Source of the DNA: Candidatus Aalborgicola danicus
Lineage (GTDB): Bacteria; Pseudomonadota; Gammaproteobacteria; Burkholderiales; Burkholderiaceae_C
Assembly: GCA_016703945.1 (NCBI GenBank)
Contig: JADJBC010000003.1
Span: 124,001-188,000, forward strand
Reading direction: 5' to 3'
Length of the DNA: 64,000 nt
Shown: in pieces, positions 52,871 to 61,122 of the stretch
Layout of the letters: every line of letters begins with the position of its first letter
Position numbering within the stretch: position 1 is the stretch's first letter
Made by a program: the position numbers and the translations under genes
The notes under the pieces: generated by a model
What the model was told of the DNA's origin: nothing
The model's database searches: none
What the model saw: only the letters and a program-made list of their open reading frames with translations

Positions 52871-53019
52871 AACCACTCCTGAATTGATATCTGGCTACGC
52901 GTATTCCACGAGGGCTTGAGGCATATATTGCCCCAATAATTCTTAGCCAGCGCTGGTAATGGGGCGCCTCGAGAACCACTTGATGATGCGAGGCGCCAGC
53001 GGGATCACCAGAAGTTGCC
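52871..53019. other. Short intergenic stretch without a clear gene
   Basis: It follows the truncated 5' end of the IS91 transposase. No frame or motif is convincing until the regulator fragment at 53020. Confidence 0.4.
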
Positions 53020-53088
53020 ATGCGCCGCCTGCGCGCTAAGCTCGACGACCCGTTCGAGCCCAAACTGATTCGCACCGTGCGCGGGTAG
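53020..53088 (+). pseudogene. OmpR-type response regulator, winged-helix C-terminal fragment
   Basis: The 22 codons MRRLRAKLDDPFEPKLIRTV then RG and stop match the recognition helix and wing of heavy-metal-type OmpR regulators, which normally continue with GVGYVL. There is no receiver domain upstream and no kinase downstream, so it is a relic from another locus. Confidence 0.65.
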
Positions 53089-53115
53089 GGATCGCGGACT
53101 CAACGCCAGAGGGGC

Positions 53116-54186
53116 TTAACCTGCTACCGACATTTGCAAAGTGACGTCCCGCGTCTGCCCTGAACCCTGCAAGGTCAGCTTGATCGAGGTAGTGCTGGGG
53201 TCTTCCAGTATTGCCATGGCGCCAAGATATCCCAAAGAGTCCACCGACTGGCCGTTGATCGACAGTAGCTGGTCGGATGTCCCGATCACGGCGCGATCTG
53301 CTGGAGAGCCTGAACCGACGACCACGATGCGGGATGCATCATCAATGGCCAGCTGTATCCCATAACGAGAAAGGGCACTGATCAAGACGCCTGGCGTTTC
53401 CTGCGCCAACCGAAACACCCCGGCAGGCCCATCAATGGTGACATTGAAGTTGCGAAAGTAACTGCCACCTACTGCGGACCAACTGGCCTTTTGCAGTATG
53501 ACCTGAGCGGCACAGAGCGTGCCGACACATACAGGCACAGGCGTCGAGAGTGTGGTCGTCTCTGATGCGTTGAACGTGAATGACACTTCTCTGCCAGAAG
53601 GAACGAAGGCGGAGCCCAGTGCCTGGCTTTGCGCGTCTGTCACACGAACATAGGAGCTGCCGGTATCGAGCAGCATGACACCCATGCTCTTCCCGGCAAC
53701 AAGTATCGGCGCCTGGGGTCTTCCCCACGTGTCGAGTGAATAACGTACTACCGAGCCGGTGTTGGGCGCGCCAAAACTCACCCGGCTGTTTTTGTAGTCG
53801 ATGGTTGTCACCAACTTTGAAAGGAGATCCCAGCCGATCAGCCCGTTGTAATAACCCGGCTTTGGATTGCTATAGGTCGAGGCGGAGATGTCCACCGGAA
53901 AGTTCTTCACGCAAGCGGTTGGCGTCAGGCATATGTCGACAATCCTTCCACGCGGCACCAAGTTTGACGCCAACAGTGTGACAGAGGCCCCGGTATCAAT
54001 CAGCATCCGTGCTTGTATCTTGCCATCAATCGTCGCTATCACAACCGGGTGGACGCCGCGGACAACTTGTAACGGGGCACTGCCCGAAGCTGTTGTGCCA
54101 ACAGCCGCTTCTTGATCTCCACCGCCGCACGCGACCAACAACGCCGCCGCACCTACGCAAACCCCAACTATCCTGAAACGGTGCAT
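53116..54186 (-). CDS. Double retropepsin-like aspartic protease lipoprotein with PDZ domain
   Basis: The product is about 356 residues from ATG 54186. The signal peptide ends in the lipobox LLVAC-GGG, so it is membrane-anchored. Two aspartyl protease-like halves follow, each with a catalytic DTG motif: ARMLIDTGASVTLLASN (about 75-90) and GVMLLDTGSSYVRVTDA (about 180-195). A C-terminal PDZ-like region (about 275-355; VVGSGSPADRAVIGTSDQLLSINGQSV) ends the protein. Two DTG lobes in one chain recall pepsin-like architecture. It is transcribed away from IS91 remnant B and flanked by two IS91 remnants, so it may have moved with them. Confidence 0.8.
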   Translation of the reverse strand: MHRFRIVGVCVGAAALLVACGGGDQEAAVGTTASGSAPLQVVRGVHPVVIATIDGKIQARMLIDTGASVTLLASNLVPRGRIVDICLTPTACVKNFPVDISASTYSNPKPGYYNGLIGWDLLSKLVTTIDYKNSRVSFGAPNTGSVVRYSLDTWGRPQAPILVAGKSMGVMLLDTGSSYVRVTDAQSQALGSAFVPSGREVSFTFNASETTTLSTPVPVCVGTLCAAQVILQKASWSAVGGSYFRNFNVTIDGPAGVFRLAQETPGVLISALSRYGIQLAIDDASRIVVVGSGSPADRAVIGTSDQLLSINGQSVDSLGYLGAMAILEDPSTTSIKLTLQGSGQTRDVTLQMSVAG

Positions 54187-54232
54187 AGTCTGCCCTGTTT
54201 TCCAAGTTTTCATTTGGATCAAATTAAACAAT

Positions 54233-54978
54233 AACGGATAGGCCTTTCAACCGCATGAGCCGCAGTATCGTGCCCCGGAACAGGCTTCGAACCCCGTGCA
54301 AACCCTGGATTTTCCTGCCCGCGTGGCAGGGGCTCACCATGGAACAACGCCGTTCAGAAGGGTGATAGCCGGTGGGAGAAATGTGCCAGCCTCAGGCTTG
54401 CCACGCAGCGATTCGAAGTCGCCGGTTTTGTCAGTCACCAACCTGTGCGCTGATCAACCTCGTAATCGGGGGACGGTTGCGCGGCCAGATCCCAGTCCGG
54501 CTCGACCGCAACACCCTCAACCGTTTGCGCATCGCAGTCATCCCACAGCGGTGGCCCGCGCGCCGGGACTACGTGCGGGGGCTCGGAGTCAACCCCGATG
54601 TGGTCCAGGATCTTCTTGATCTGCGTGCCCTCGGTGACAAAGGCGATCAGGCGCATTTGGCCACCGCACTTCGGGCGCAAGAGCAGGAACACCTCAAAGA
54701 TGCGGGCGATCAACACTGCCCACAGGTAATGCGCCGGTGAGCGCTTGGGTGGCACGGCGTTGCCCTGCGGCGCCACCCCAGGCGCGCCCACGCCCACACC
54801 AGTTTGCGCAGGTTGAGCACGTGTCGCTGGAGCCGCTGCCACAGCCGGTGCCGGTGCCAGCACACCAAAATAGCGGTGGCGGTGGGTGCGTGGCGGCGGC
54901 ACCAGGGCGGCGATGCGGTCGATCAGCTCCAGCGATGTGAGGGTCAGCTCGTCTGCCTTGGCGCCGCGCTTGTCACTG
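54233..54978. repeat. Long direct repeat, copy B (IS91-type end)
   Basis: This is the second copy of 51423-52165 in the same orientation. Its left edge lies 47 bases upstream of the protease start codon. Its right edge abuts the dispersed repeat R4. Confidence 0.9.
54435..54978 (-). pseudogene. IS91-family transposase, C-terminal remnant B
   Basis: About 180 codons encode the transposase C-terminus (DKRGAKADELTLTSLELI, PPPRTHRHRYFGVLAPA, SPAHYLWAVLIARIFEVFLL) and end PDYEVDQRTGW, the normal family terminus, so this copy is in frame where copy A is shifted. The zinc and catalytic regions are absent. Confidence 0.85.
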
Positions 54979-55010
54979 GTTTTAACGAGGGCTGGAGGTC
55001 GATTTTATTC
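54979..55010 (+). repeat. Dispersed short repeat, half copy R4
   Basis: It carries GTTTTAACGAGGGCTGGAGG and TCGATTTTATTC, the second half of the R-type repeat, cut on its left exactly at the IS91 remnant edge. Confidence 0.55.
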
Positions 55011-55080
55011 ATAGACATCGCACAACTGCTGCGCTGGACTCCACGTGCCGCCCGCCGGATCGCCCCCTTTGGCAGGGTTT

Positions 55081-55923
55081 TCAGAAACGCGCGTCCAGCC
55101 AGCGTCGCAACTCGGCGAAGACCGGTGCTGCGTCCAACTCATTGAAAATCTCGTGGTACAGCGGGTCAAAGCAGACTGAGGTCACTACACCCTTTGGCGC
55201 GGCTGCAGCGAAGTTGCGACTGCCCTGCGGGTTGAGCAAGCGGTCATCACCCGCATACATCAACAGGGTGGGCACTTTCCACTGCGCTGCGAGGGCCAGA
55301 GTTTGCGGGCCGGCGTCCGCAATGAAGCGTGCCAGCCGTGCCGAGATGCGGTCATGCACCATCGGGTCTGCCCGGTAGGCGGCCACAACAGCCGGGTCAT
55401 GCGAGATGAACTGGGGCTTGACTCCGTTTCCCACTCGCAGGTTGGGCGCAATCTTCGGCAACAGGGACACCAGGACCTTCTGAAATGCGCTCATCCCTGC
55501 GTCCAGCGCTGGCGAGGACATGATGAGGCCCTCCACAACCCGGATGCCCAGCGACACAAAACGCCCCACCACCAGCCCACCCATGCTATGCCCCAGCAGG
55601 ATCAGCGGTGTTTGTTTGCTCATGCGCAAACGGGTGCTGTCGATGATGTCGGCCAGGTCATCGAGCAGACGGGTATCGGTGGGCAAGCTGCCCCGTGGAC
55701 CACCGGACTCCCCATGACCACATTGGTCATAACCGCGCACTGCAAAACCCCATTCGTTCAACTGGCGCGCCACGTGTTCATAACGACCGGCGTGTTCGCC
55801 CAAGCCGTGCACCACAATTACAACCCCACGCAAGGGAACCCCTGGCTCCAATGGCCAGTCCTGGATCATGACGTTGTCCCCATCGGTGGCAACAAACGTA
55901 GAGAGTCTGGATTCAGCTGTCAT
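55081..55923 (-). CDS. Alpha/beta hydrolase (monoacylglycerol lipase/lysophospholipase type)
   Basis: This 280-residue enzyme has the oxyanion/His-Gly start (VVIVVHGLGEHAGRYEHVARQ), the nucleophile elbow LLGHSMGGLVVGRFV, an acid residue in MYAGDDRLLNP and a His near CFDPLYHEIFNE. This pattern is typical of serine aminopeptidase S33/lysophospholipase L2-like enzymes that cleave monoglycerides. ATG 55923 follows GGAACG. Its 3' end has a broken duplicate at 50935. Confidence 0.92.
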   Translation of the reverse strand: MTAESRLSTFVATDGDNVMIQDWPLEPGVPLRGVVIVVHGLGEHAGRYEHVARQLNEWGFAVRGYDQCGHGESGGPRGSLPTDTRLLDDLADIIDSTRLRMSKQTPLILLGHSMGGLVVGRFVSLGIRVVEGLIMSSPALDAGMSAFQKVLVSLLPKIAPNLRVGNGVKPQFISHDPAVVAAYRADPMVHDRISARLARFIADAGPQTLALAAQWKVPTLLMYAGDDRLLNPQGSRNFAAAAPKGVVTSVCFDPLYHEIFNELDAAPVFAELRRWLDARF

Positions 55924-55948
55924 GCAAAACGTTCCGTTTGAGCTCTGA

Positions 55949-57409
55949 TTATGGAAACTGCGCAATCACCTGCGCCACTGCGGCAGTCAGCTTTTTGGCA
56001 TAAGGGATGTGCAAAAACTCGTTGGGGCCATGCGCGTTGCTCTTGGGGCCCAACACGCCGCAGACCATCATCTGTGCAGCAGGGAAACCCTTGGACAACA
56101 TATTCATCAGCGGAATGGTGCCGCCCTGGCCAACGTAGCCGCAGGGCGCGCCAAAGTGTGCCTGGGAGGCGGCGTTCAGGGCATCTTCGAACCATGAAGC
56201 CGTATCGGGTGCATTCCAACCCGTGGCGCTGGACAGGCCTTCGAACGTGACACGGGCCTGGTAGGGCGCGTTGTCTTCGAGCAGGGCCTTGAGTTGTTGC
56301 ACCGCCTGGTCTGCTTCGACCAGGGGTGGCAAACGCAAGCTGAGCTTGAAGGCGGTGTAGGGCCGCAGGACGTTGCCGGCATTCTTGATCTCCGGAAAAC
56401 CTTCGGCACCAGTGACACTGAGGGTCGGTGCCCAAGTGCGGTTCAGCAAGGCCTGCAGCGGGTCGGTGGTGGTGGGCAGGGCGAAGGTGGTGGCACCACC
56501 GCAGTCGTAATGCGCCCACGGAAAACGTTTGTAGATTTCGTCTCCCAGGATGGCCGCCGTGGCCCGGGCCTGGTGGAGCCGGTCGGCTGGCACTTCGCAA
56601 TGGAAGCTGGCGGGCAACAGGCGGCCGGTGGCGCTGTCTTCCAGACGGTCCAGCACCTGGCGCATGATGCGAAAACTCGACGGCACCAGGCCTGACGCAT
56701 CACCCGAATGGATGCCTTCGGTCAGTATTTCGACCTTGAGCACACCACTGGCCATGCCGCGCAGGCTGTTGGTCAGCCACAGCTGGTCGTAGTTGCCGGC
56801 GCCAGAGTCCAGGCACACCACCAGGGCGACCTCACCCAGGCGGGTTTTCAGCACGTCGATGTAAGGCAGCAAATCGTAAGAGCCGCTTTCTTCACAGGAC
56901 TCGATCAAACCAACGATCCGGGGATGGGGCGTGTTCTGGGTCTTGAGCGCCTGGATGGCGGCAATGGCGGCGTAGGCGGCATACCCGTCGTCGGCCCCGC
57001 CGCGCCCATACAACTTGCCATCTTCAATGGTGGGCGACCACGGTCCGAGGTCATTGCGCCAGCCGGAAAACTCGGGCTGTTTATCCAAGTGGCCGTACAT
57101 CAGCACGGTTTGGGTGGATTCGACCTTGGTGGCGGGAACCTCAAAAAACAACACCGGCGTGCGCCCGGGCAGACGGACCACTTCCAGCACCAGTCCCGTG
57201 AGCTTTTGGGCCTCGATCCAGGCCGCCGTGTTGCGCACCACGGTATCGATGTAACCATTCGCGGCCCAGTCAGCGTCAAACATCGGTGACTTGGCGGGAA
57301 CCCGAATGTAGTCCTGCAATTGCGGAACAATTTGAGCATCCCAAAGGGCGCTGACCTGATCCAAGGCCTGCGCGGCGTTCAATAGAGCGTGGGGTACACG
57401 GTCGTTCAT
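55949..57409 (-). CDS. M20 family metallopeptidase
   Basis: The 486-residue dinuclear zinc peptidase has the first metal His in LMYGHLDKQPE, bridging Asp in YGRGGADDGYAAYAA, the catalytic Glu pair in GLIESCEESGS, a dimerisation domain (about 210-380) and the final metal His in NAHGPNEFLHIPY. It resembles ArgE/DapE/carnosinase-type dipeptidases. AGGAGA lies just before ATG 57409; the longer frame to 57583 is not needed. It ends 25 bases before the hydrolase. Confidence 0.93.
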   Translation of the reverse strand: MNDRVPHALLNAAQALDQVSALWDAQIVPQLQDYIRVPAKSPMFDADWAANGYIDTVVRNTAAWIEAQKLTGLVLEVVRLPGRTPVLFFEVPATKVESTQTVLMYGHLDKQPEFSGWRNDLGPWSPTIEDGKLYGRGGADDGYAAYAAIAAIQALKTQNTPHPRIVGLIESCEESGSYDLLPYIDVLKTRLGEVALVVCLDSGAGNYDQLWLTNSLRGMASGVLKVEILTEGIHSGDASGLVPSSFRIMRQVLDRLEDSATGRLLPASFHCEVPADRLHQARATAAILGDEIYKRFPWAHYDCGGATTFALPTTTDPLQALLNRTWAPTLSVTGAEGFPEIKNAGNVLRPYTAFKLSLRLPPLVEADQAVQQLKALLEDNAPYQARVTFEGLSSATGWNAPDTASWFEDALNAASQAHFGAPCGYVGQGGTIPLMNMLSKGFPAAQMMVCGVLGPKSNAHGPNEFLHIPYAKKLTAAVAQVIAQFP

Positions 57410-57552
57410 AGAGCATCTCCTGTAGGGCGACATCATGCCATGCCAAGGCCCGGGCGGAAAAGCCAGCATCCCCATCGACCCGCTACCGTTCTGCCAAAAA
57501 ATGTTGCTACAGTGCCAGCAGGCCCAACGTTCTTTCATGACCGGAGTTTTCG

Positions 57553-58551
57553 ATGCAGCATTTGATCCCGCCCCAATTGACAACCGCCATCACCCGACGC
57601 GTCCTGGGTGGTCTCGCCGCCAGCGCCCTGTGCCTGGGTGGACTGGCCCACGCCCAGTCCGGCCCCGTCAAAATCCTGGTGGGCTTTCCGCCCGGTGGCG
57701 GCACCGACGCCATTGCCCGCGTGATGGCCGACAAACTCAAGGACCAACTGGGGACCGCCGTCGTCGTGGAAAACAAAGCCGGCGCGGGAGGGCAAATTGC
57801 TGCCCAGGCCTTAAAGGCCGCAGCCGCTGATGGAACCACGCTGTTTTTGTCGCATGACCACACCGTGTCGATTTTGCCGCTGGTCGTCAAAAACCCGGGC
57901 TTTGAGCCGGCGCGTGACTTCGTCGCCGTCGGTGGGTTTGCCACCTTTGTCAACGCACTGGCGCTGTCCGGCGGAACACCTGCCAAGTCGATGACCGAAT
58001 ACGTGGCCTGGGTGCGCGGGGACGGCAAGGGCAAAGGAACGGTGGGCGTGCCAGCGCCCGCGTCGGTGCCGGAGTTTCTGGTCAAGATGATTGGAAAAAA
58101 GTACAGCCTGGACCTGCAGTCAGCCCCCTACCGCGGCAGTGCGCCGATGATGGGTGACATGCTGGGCAACCAGATTGCGGCAGGCACCGGGTCCATCCCC
58201 GATTTCATTGAAAACCACAAGACCGGCAAAATCCGGGTCGTGGCGGTGATGGGTACCGCCCGCCAGGCGATCCTGCCCGACGTGCCCACCTTCGCAGAGT
58301 TGGGTCTGGCAGGGTTCGAGGACCTGCCCTATTACGGCCTGTTCGCACCCGCCGGCACACCGGCTGCCACAGTCGACAAGATCTCGGCGGCGCTGGCCAA
58401 AGTGGTCGCCTTGCCGGACGTGCATGAGCGTCTGACCGCGATGGGCTTGACGGTGGGCTACATGTCACCCCAGCAACTCTCGGCGCGTGAACAGGCCTAC
58501 AGCCGGACCTGGGCCAACATCATCAAAACCACAGGTTTTGTGCCCCAATAA
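57553..58551 (+). CDS. Bug family (TctC-like) periplasmic substrate-binding protein
   Basis: The 332-residue protein has a signal peptide with Arg pair and Ala-rich cleavage site (GGLAHAQ-SG). Bug signatures are VKILVGFPPGGGTDAIARVMADKL, VVVENKAGAGGQIAAQAL and the late LPDVPTFAELGLAGFE. Such proteins bind carboxylates for tripartite tricarboxylate transporters or signalling; no TctA/B gene is linked. GGAG precedes the ATG. It is divergent from the M20 peptidase gene. Confidence 0.95.
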   Translation: MQHLIPPQLTTAITRRVLGGLAASALCLGGLAHAQSGPVKILVGFPPGGGTDAIARVMADKLKDQLGTAVVVENKAGAGGQIAAQALKAAAADGTTLFLSHDHTVSILPLVVKNPGFEPARDFVAVGGFATFVNALALSGGTPAKSMTEYVAWVRGDGKGKGTVGVPAPASVPEFLVKMIGKKYSLDLQSAPYRGSAPMMGDMLGNQIAAGTGSIPDFIENHKTGKIRVVAVMGTARQAILPDVPTFAELGLAGFEDLPYYGLFAPAGTPAATVDKISAALAKVVALPDVHERLTAMGLTVGYMSPQQLSAREQAYSRTWANIIKTTGFVPQ

Positions 58552-58579
58552 AACCGGTCGCTAGGTGCGCGACCACCCC

Positions 58580-60112
58580 TCAACCGGGCTCGGCGACCGC
58601 TTTGGCGGCCACGCGTTTGCGCGGTGGTTTTGCCGGCTTGTTGGTGGACGCCGGGATTTGGGGTGCTTTTGCCGCCACCGCACGCGGTCGGCGCCGTGAG
58701 GCCCGTTGCGCCAGCGCAAGATATTCCTGAAAACTGTCGCGCAGGCACTGGGCCAGTACCTCCGGGTCAGGCACCTGTTCGGCACAGGCAGTGAAAGAGA
58801 TGACAATGGTTTCACCGTACCCGGTTACGGAAAAGACCAGCCCCATGCCATCGGAGATCGGCATGATGGCTGACAAATAGGTCAGCCGTGCGCCCTGCAG
58901 GTACAACGGCACACGTGAGCCCGGCACGTTGGTGATGGCACAGTTGGCCAGCGGTGCCCAATCCCCCAGCAGGGCGGATGCCGAGCGCAACATTTTGCTG
59001 GTGGCGGCTATGGCCAACGACGGCGCATTTTCTGCCAGATTGGTCAACTCCCGTGCACTGATGGCTTGCGCCATGATGCTCGATGACGAACTGGATGCCT
59101 GGATCGCCACGAGCCGCTGCACCGGGTCAGCCAGATCGGTCGCCAGTGCCAGGCGAACCCAGGAAAACTGGGCTGGGGCATCGGTTTCCAGGTCGTTGTG
59201 CACGGCAATGGGTGCGGCCGCAATCAGGGTCTCTTCGGGGAGTTCATCCTGCTTGTCGAGGTAACGGCGCAAACCACCGGCACACACTGCCAGCACCACG
59301 TCGTTGACCGACGCGTCGGGCGCCAAAGTCCGGATGGATTTGAACTCGCTCAGCGCAAACCGCCGGGTCTCAAACACGCGCTGGGTGGAGACCACGGAAT
59401 TGAACCGTGTCAACGGAAACGCGTGGGGCTGGCCCAGGAATTCACCGGCAAAAATTTTGGCGGTTGATTTGATCGCTGTCCAGCTGCTTCGCAAGGGCTG
59501 CGCCATGCGAAAAGGAAACAACGCTACGTTGAGGCCCGCCAGCCAGAACAATTGCAGATTGCCAGGCGCAGTCTCGGGGAACCATGGCGCCGCTGGGGGA
59601 GGAGCCGCAGCGACAGGTGACAGGTCGTGCAACAGCTTGGTGATTTCGTTGCCGTGTGCCACGTCAATGGCGGCGTGGTGGGTTTTGAGCAGCACCGCAA
59701 AGCTGCCAACCGGCAGGTCCAAAAAACTGTCCAGGCCCTCAATGACATACATCTCCCACAAGGGCCGGTTGAGGTCCAGTGGACGGGCATGGATGCGAGA
59801 TGACTGGATACAAAACTGTCGCCAGTCGCCCGGTTTGGGCAACGCGATGTGGCGAACGTGGTATTCAATATTGAAGTTCTCGTCTTCAATCCAGTAGGGG
59901 TAGTCCAGATCCAGTGGGACACGCAGAATTTTTTCGCGAAAGTTCGGCAACTGGTCCAGCCGGCTTTCAATGTGGGCCAGGATCTGCTTGAAGCGCACTA
60001 CGCCGCCGGGCGCGGTGGACTGGTCATAAATGTGCAGCAGGGTTACGTTGGAGTTAGCGTGCGCCGTGTCAGAGTAGATAAAGGCAGCATCGTGTTCACT
60101 CAATTGGCGCAT
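58580..60112 (-). CDS. Wax ester synthase/diacylglycerol acyltransferase with Lys/Pro/Ala tail
   Basis: This 510-residue WS/DGAT-type acyltransferase esterifies fatty alcohol or diacylglycerol with acyl-CoA. Seen are the condensation-domain His pair KTHHAAIDVAHG (His145, His146, Asp150), PLDLNRPLWEMYVIEG (111-126), NDVVLAVCAGGLRRYL and the late segment CAITNVPGSRVPLYLQGARL (PLW and NVPG motifs). The usual Gly after the motif Asp is Val151 here. The C-terminus from about 475 is an added basic tail (SRRRPRAVAAKAP, KPAKPPRKRVAAKAV). It follows the next hydrolase by 15 bases and likely shares its transcript. Confidence 0.9.
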   Translation of the reverse strand: MRQLSEHDAAFIYSDTAHANSNVTLLHIYDQSTAPGGVVRFKQILAHIESRLDQLPNFREKILRVPLDLDYPYWIEDENFNIEYHVRHIALPKPGDWRQFCIQSSRIHARPLDLNRPLWEMYVIEGLDSFLDLPVGSFAVLLKTHHAAIDVAHGNEITKLLHDLSPVAAAPPPAAPWFPETAPGNLQLFWLAGLNVALFPFRMAQPLRSSWTAIKSTAKIFAGEFLGQPHAFPLTRFNSVVSTQRVFETRRFALSEFKSIRTLAPDASVNDVVLAVCAGGLRRYLDKQDELPEETLIAAAPIAVHNDLETDAPAQFSWVRLALATDLADPVQRLVAIQASSSSSSIMAQAISARELTNLAENAPSLAIAATSKMLRSASALLGDWAPLANCAITNVPGSRVPLYLQGARLTYLSAIMPISDGMGLVFSVTGYGETIVISFTACAEQVPDPEVLAQCLRDSFQEYLALAQRASRRRPRAVAAKAPQIPASTNKPAKPPRKRVAAKAVAEPG

Positions 60113-60127
60113 GTTTGGCTTTCTGAT

Positions 60128-60973
60128 TCAGGTTGCAACAGCCGATGCGGCCCGCGACGGCGAACAGAGGGTCACACCCAGTGTCCGGCGTAACAGCCCC
60201 TGAGGTGCAAAAGGTTTCCAGCCAGACTCGGGCTGAGCCAATCGCTCGGCAACGATGGCCAGCACAATCCCGTTGAAACCCAAGCCGATGTGGCTACCCG
60301 GTACCTGGATGTTCTCGTGCATGGCAGGGTCACCGTCAATGGTGGCTTCCTGCGGCGGAACAACCCCATCAGAGACCGAATACAGGCAACTGGTGGGAAT
60401 AGCCAAGCGCCTGCTCTCACGCATCGCCTTGGCTCGGGGTTGCATGACATGGGCGGATGAGCCCAGGCGATGGGACACCAGCCGGTAAAGTGCCTTGACC
60501 GCATTGGGGGACTGGCTACCGGTGGCAGCCACACTCACTGGGCTACCCAACGTGATGATGGAGCGCACACACTCCAGCGCGTTCTGTGCGCCGTACATGG
60601 AAAAAACACCGCCCAGACTCCACCCCACCAGGCTGACTTTCTTGCCGGTGACGTGGTGCAGGTAACGAATCTTCTGCGGCAATGCATTGGCATGTTTGCT
60701 GCGGAAACCCATGTTGCGCCCCAGGCCCCAGGTGTGCACGTCATAACCCTTGGTTTGCAAATACAGTTTGAGGGCGATCAGTGACGCTTCACTGGCCATA
60801 AAGCCAGGAACTAGCAGCACCGGGTGTCCATCACCTTGAGGCGCCTCTAACAACAGTGGAAGCGAGGCTGGCAACATCGCCATCTCCAGCAAGCCCCGCG
60901 CCTCCAGCAAGGAGGTCAACGCATGGGGGGCACCCACGTGGGAATGGCGGATAACGGGTCTGCGGTGGGGCAT
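60128..60973 (-). CDS. Alpha/beta hydrolase (lipase-like)
   Basis: The 281-residue enzyme has VLLVPGFMASEASLIALKLYL, the nucleophile elbow LVGWSLGGVFSMYG, an acid in CLYSVSDGVVPPQEA and a His in QVPGSHIGLGFN. It is a triacylglycerol-lipase-like or PHA-depolymerase-like fold. ATG 60973 follows AGGAG. The gene precedes the wax synthase/DGAT gene in what looks like a two-gene operon, suggesting a role in storage lipid turnover or acyl trimming. Confidence 0.85.
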   Translation of the reverse strand: MPHRRPVIRHSHVGAPHALTSLLEARGLLEMAMLPASLPLLLEAPQGDGHPVLLVPGFMASEASLIALKLYLQTKGYDVHTWGLGRNMGFRSKHANALPQKIRYLHHVTGKKVSLVGWSLGGVFSMYGAQNALECVRSIITLGSPVSVAATGSQSPNAVKALYRLVSHRLGSSAHVMQPRAKAMRESRRLAIPTSCLYSVSDGVVPPQEATIDGDPAMHENIQVPGSHIGLGFNGIVLAIVAERLAQPESGWKPFAPQGLLRRTLGVTLCSPSRAASAVAT

Positions 60974-61092
60974 CAACGAACACTCCTGGGCTGTAACACT
61001 AGCGACATTTATTACAGTCTACGGCGATTTCGCGGCCCCAATGTCAGTTGACTTGCCTAAAGCGATGCATTGGCGACACCCACAACGACCCC

Positions 61093-61107
61093 TGCTGCTA
61101 TGCAGCA
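61093..61107. promoter_or_regulatory. TGC-rich palindrome upstream of the hydrolase/WS-DGAT operon
   Basis: TGCTGC-TAT-GCAGCA is a perfect 6-bp dyad (61093-61098, 61102-61107) lying 120 bases before the hydrolase start on its upstream side. It is related in style to the elements before the phasin and 1230 genes and fits the CTGC-N3-GCAG form reported for PhaR sites in Paracoccus. The regulator is inferred. Confidence 0.35.
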
Positions 61108-61122
61108 AGCCGATGAATGTCG

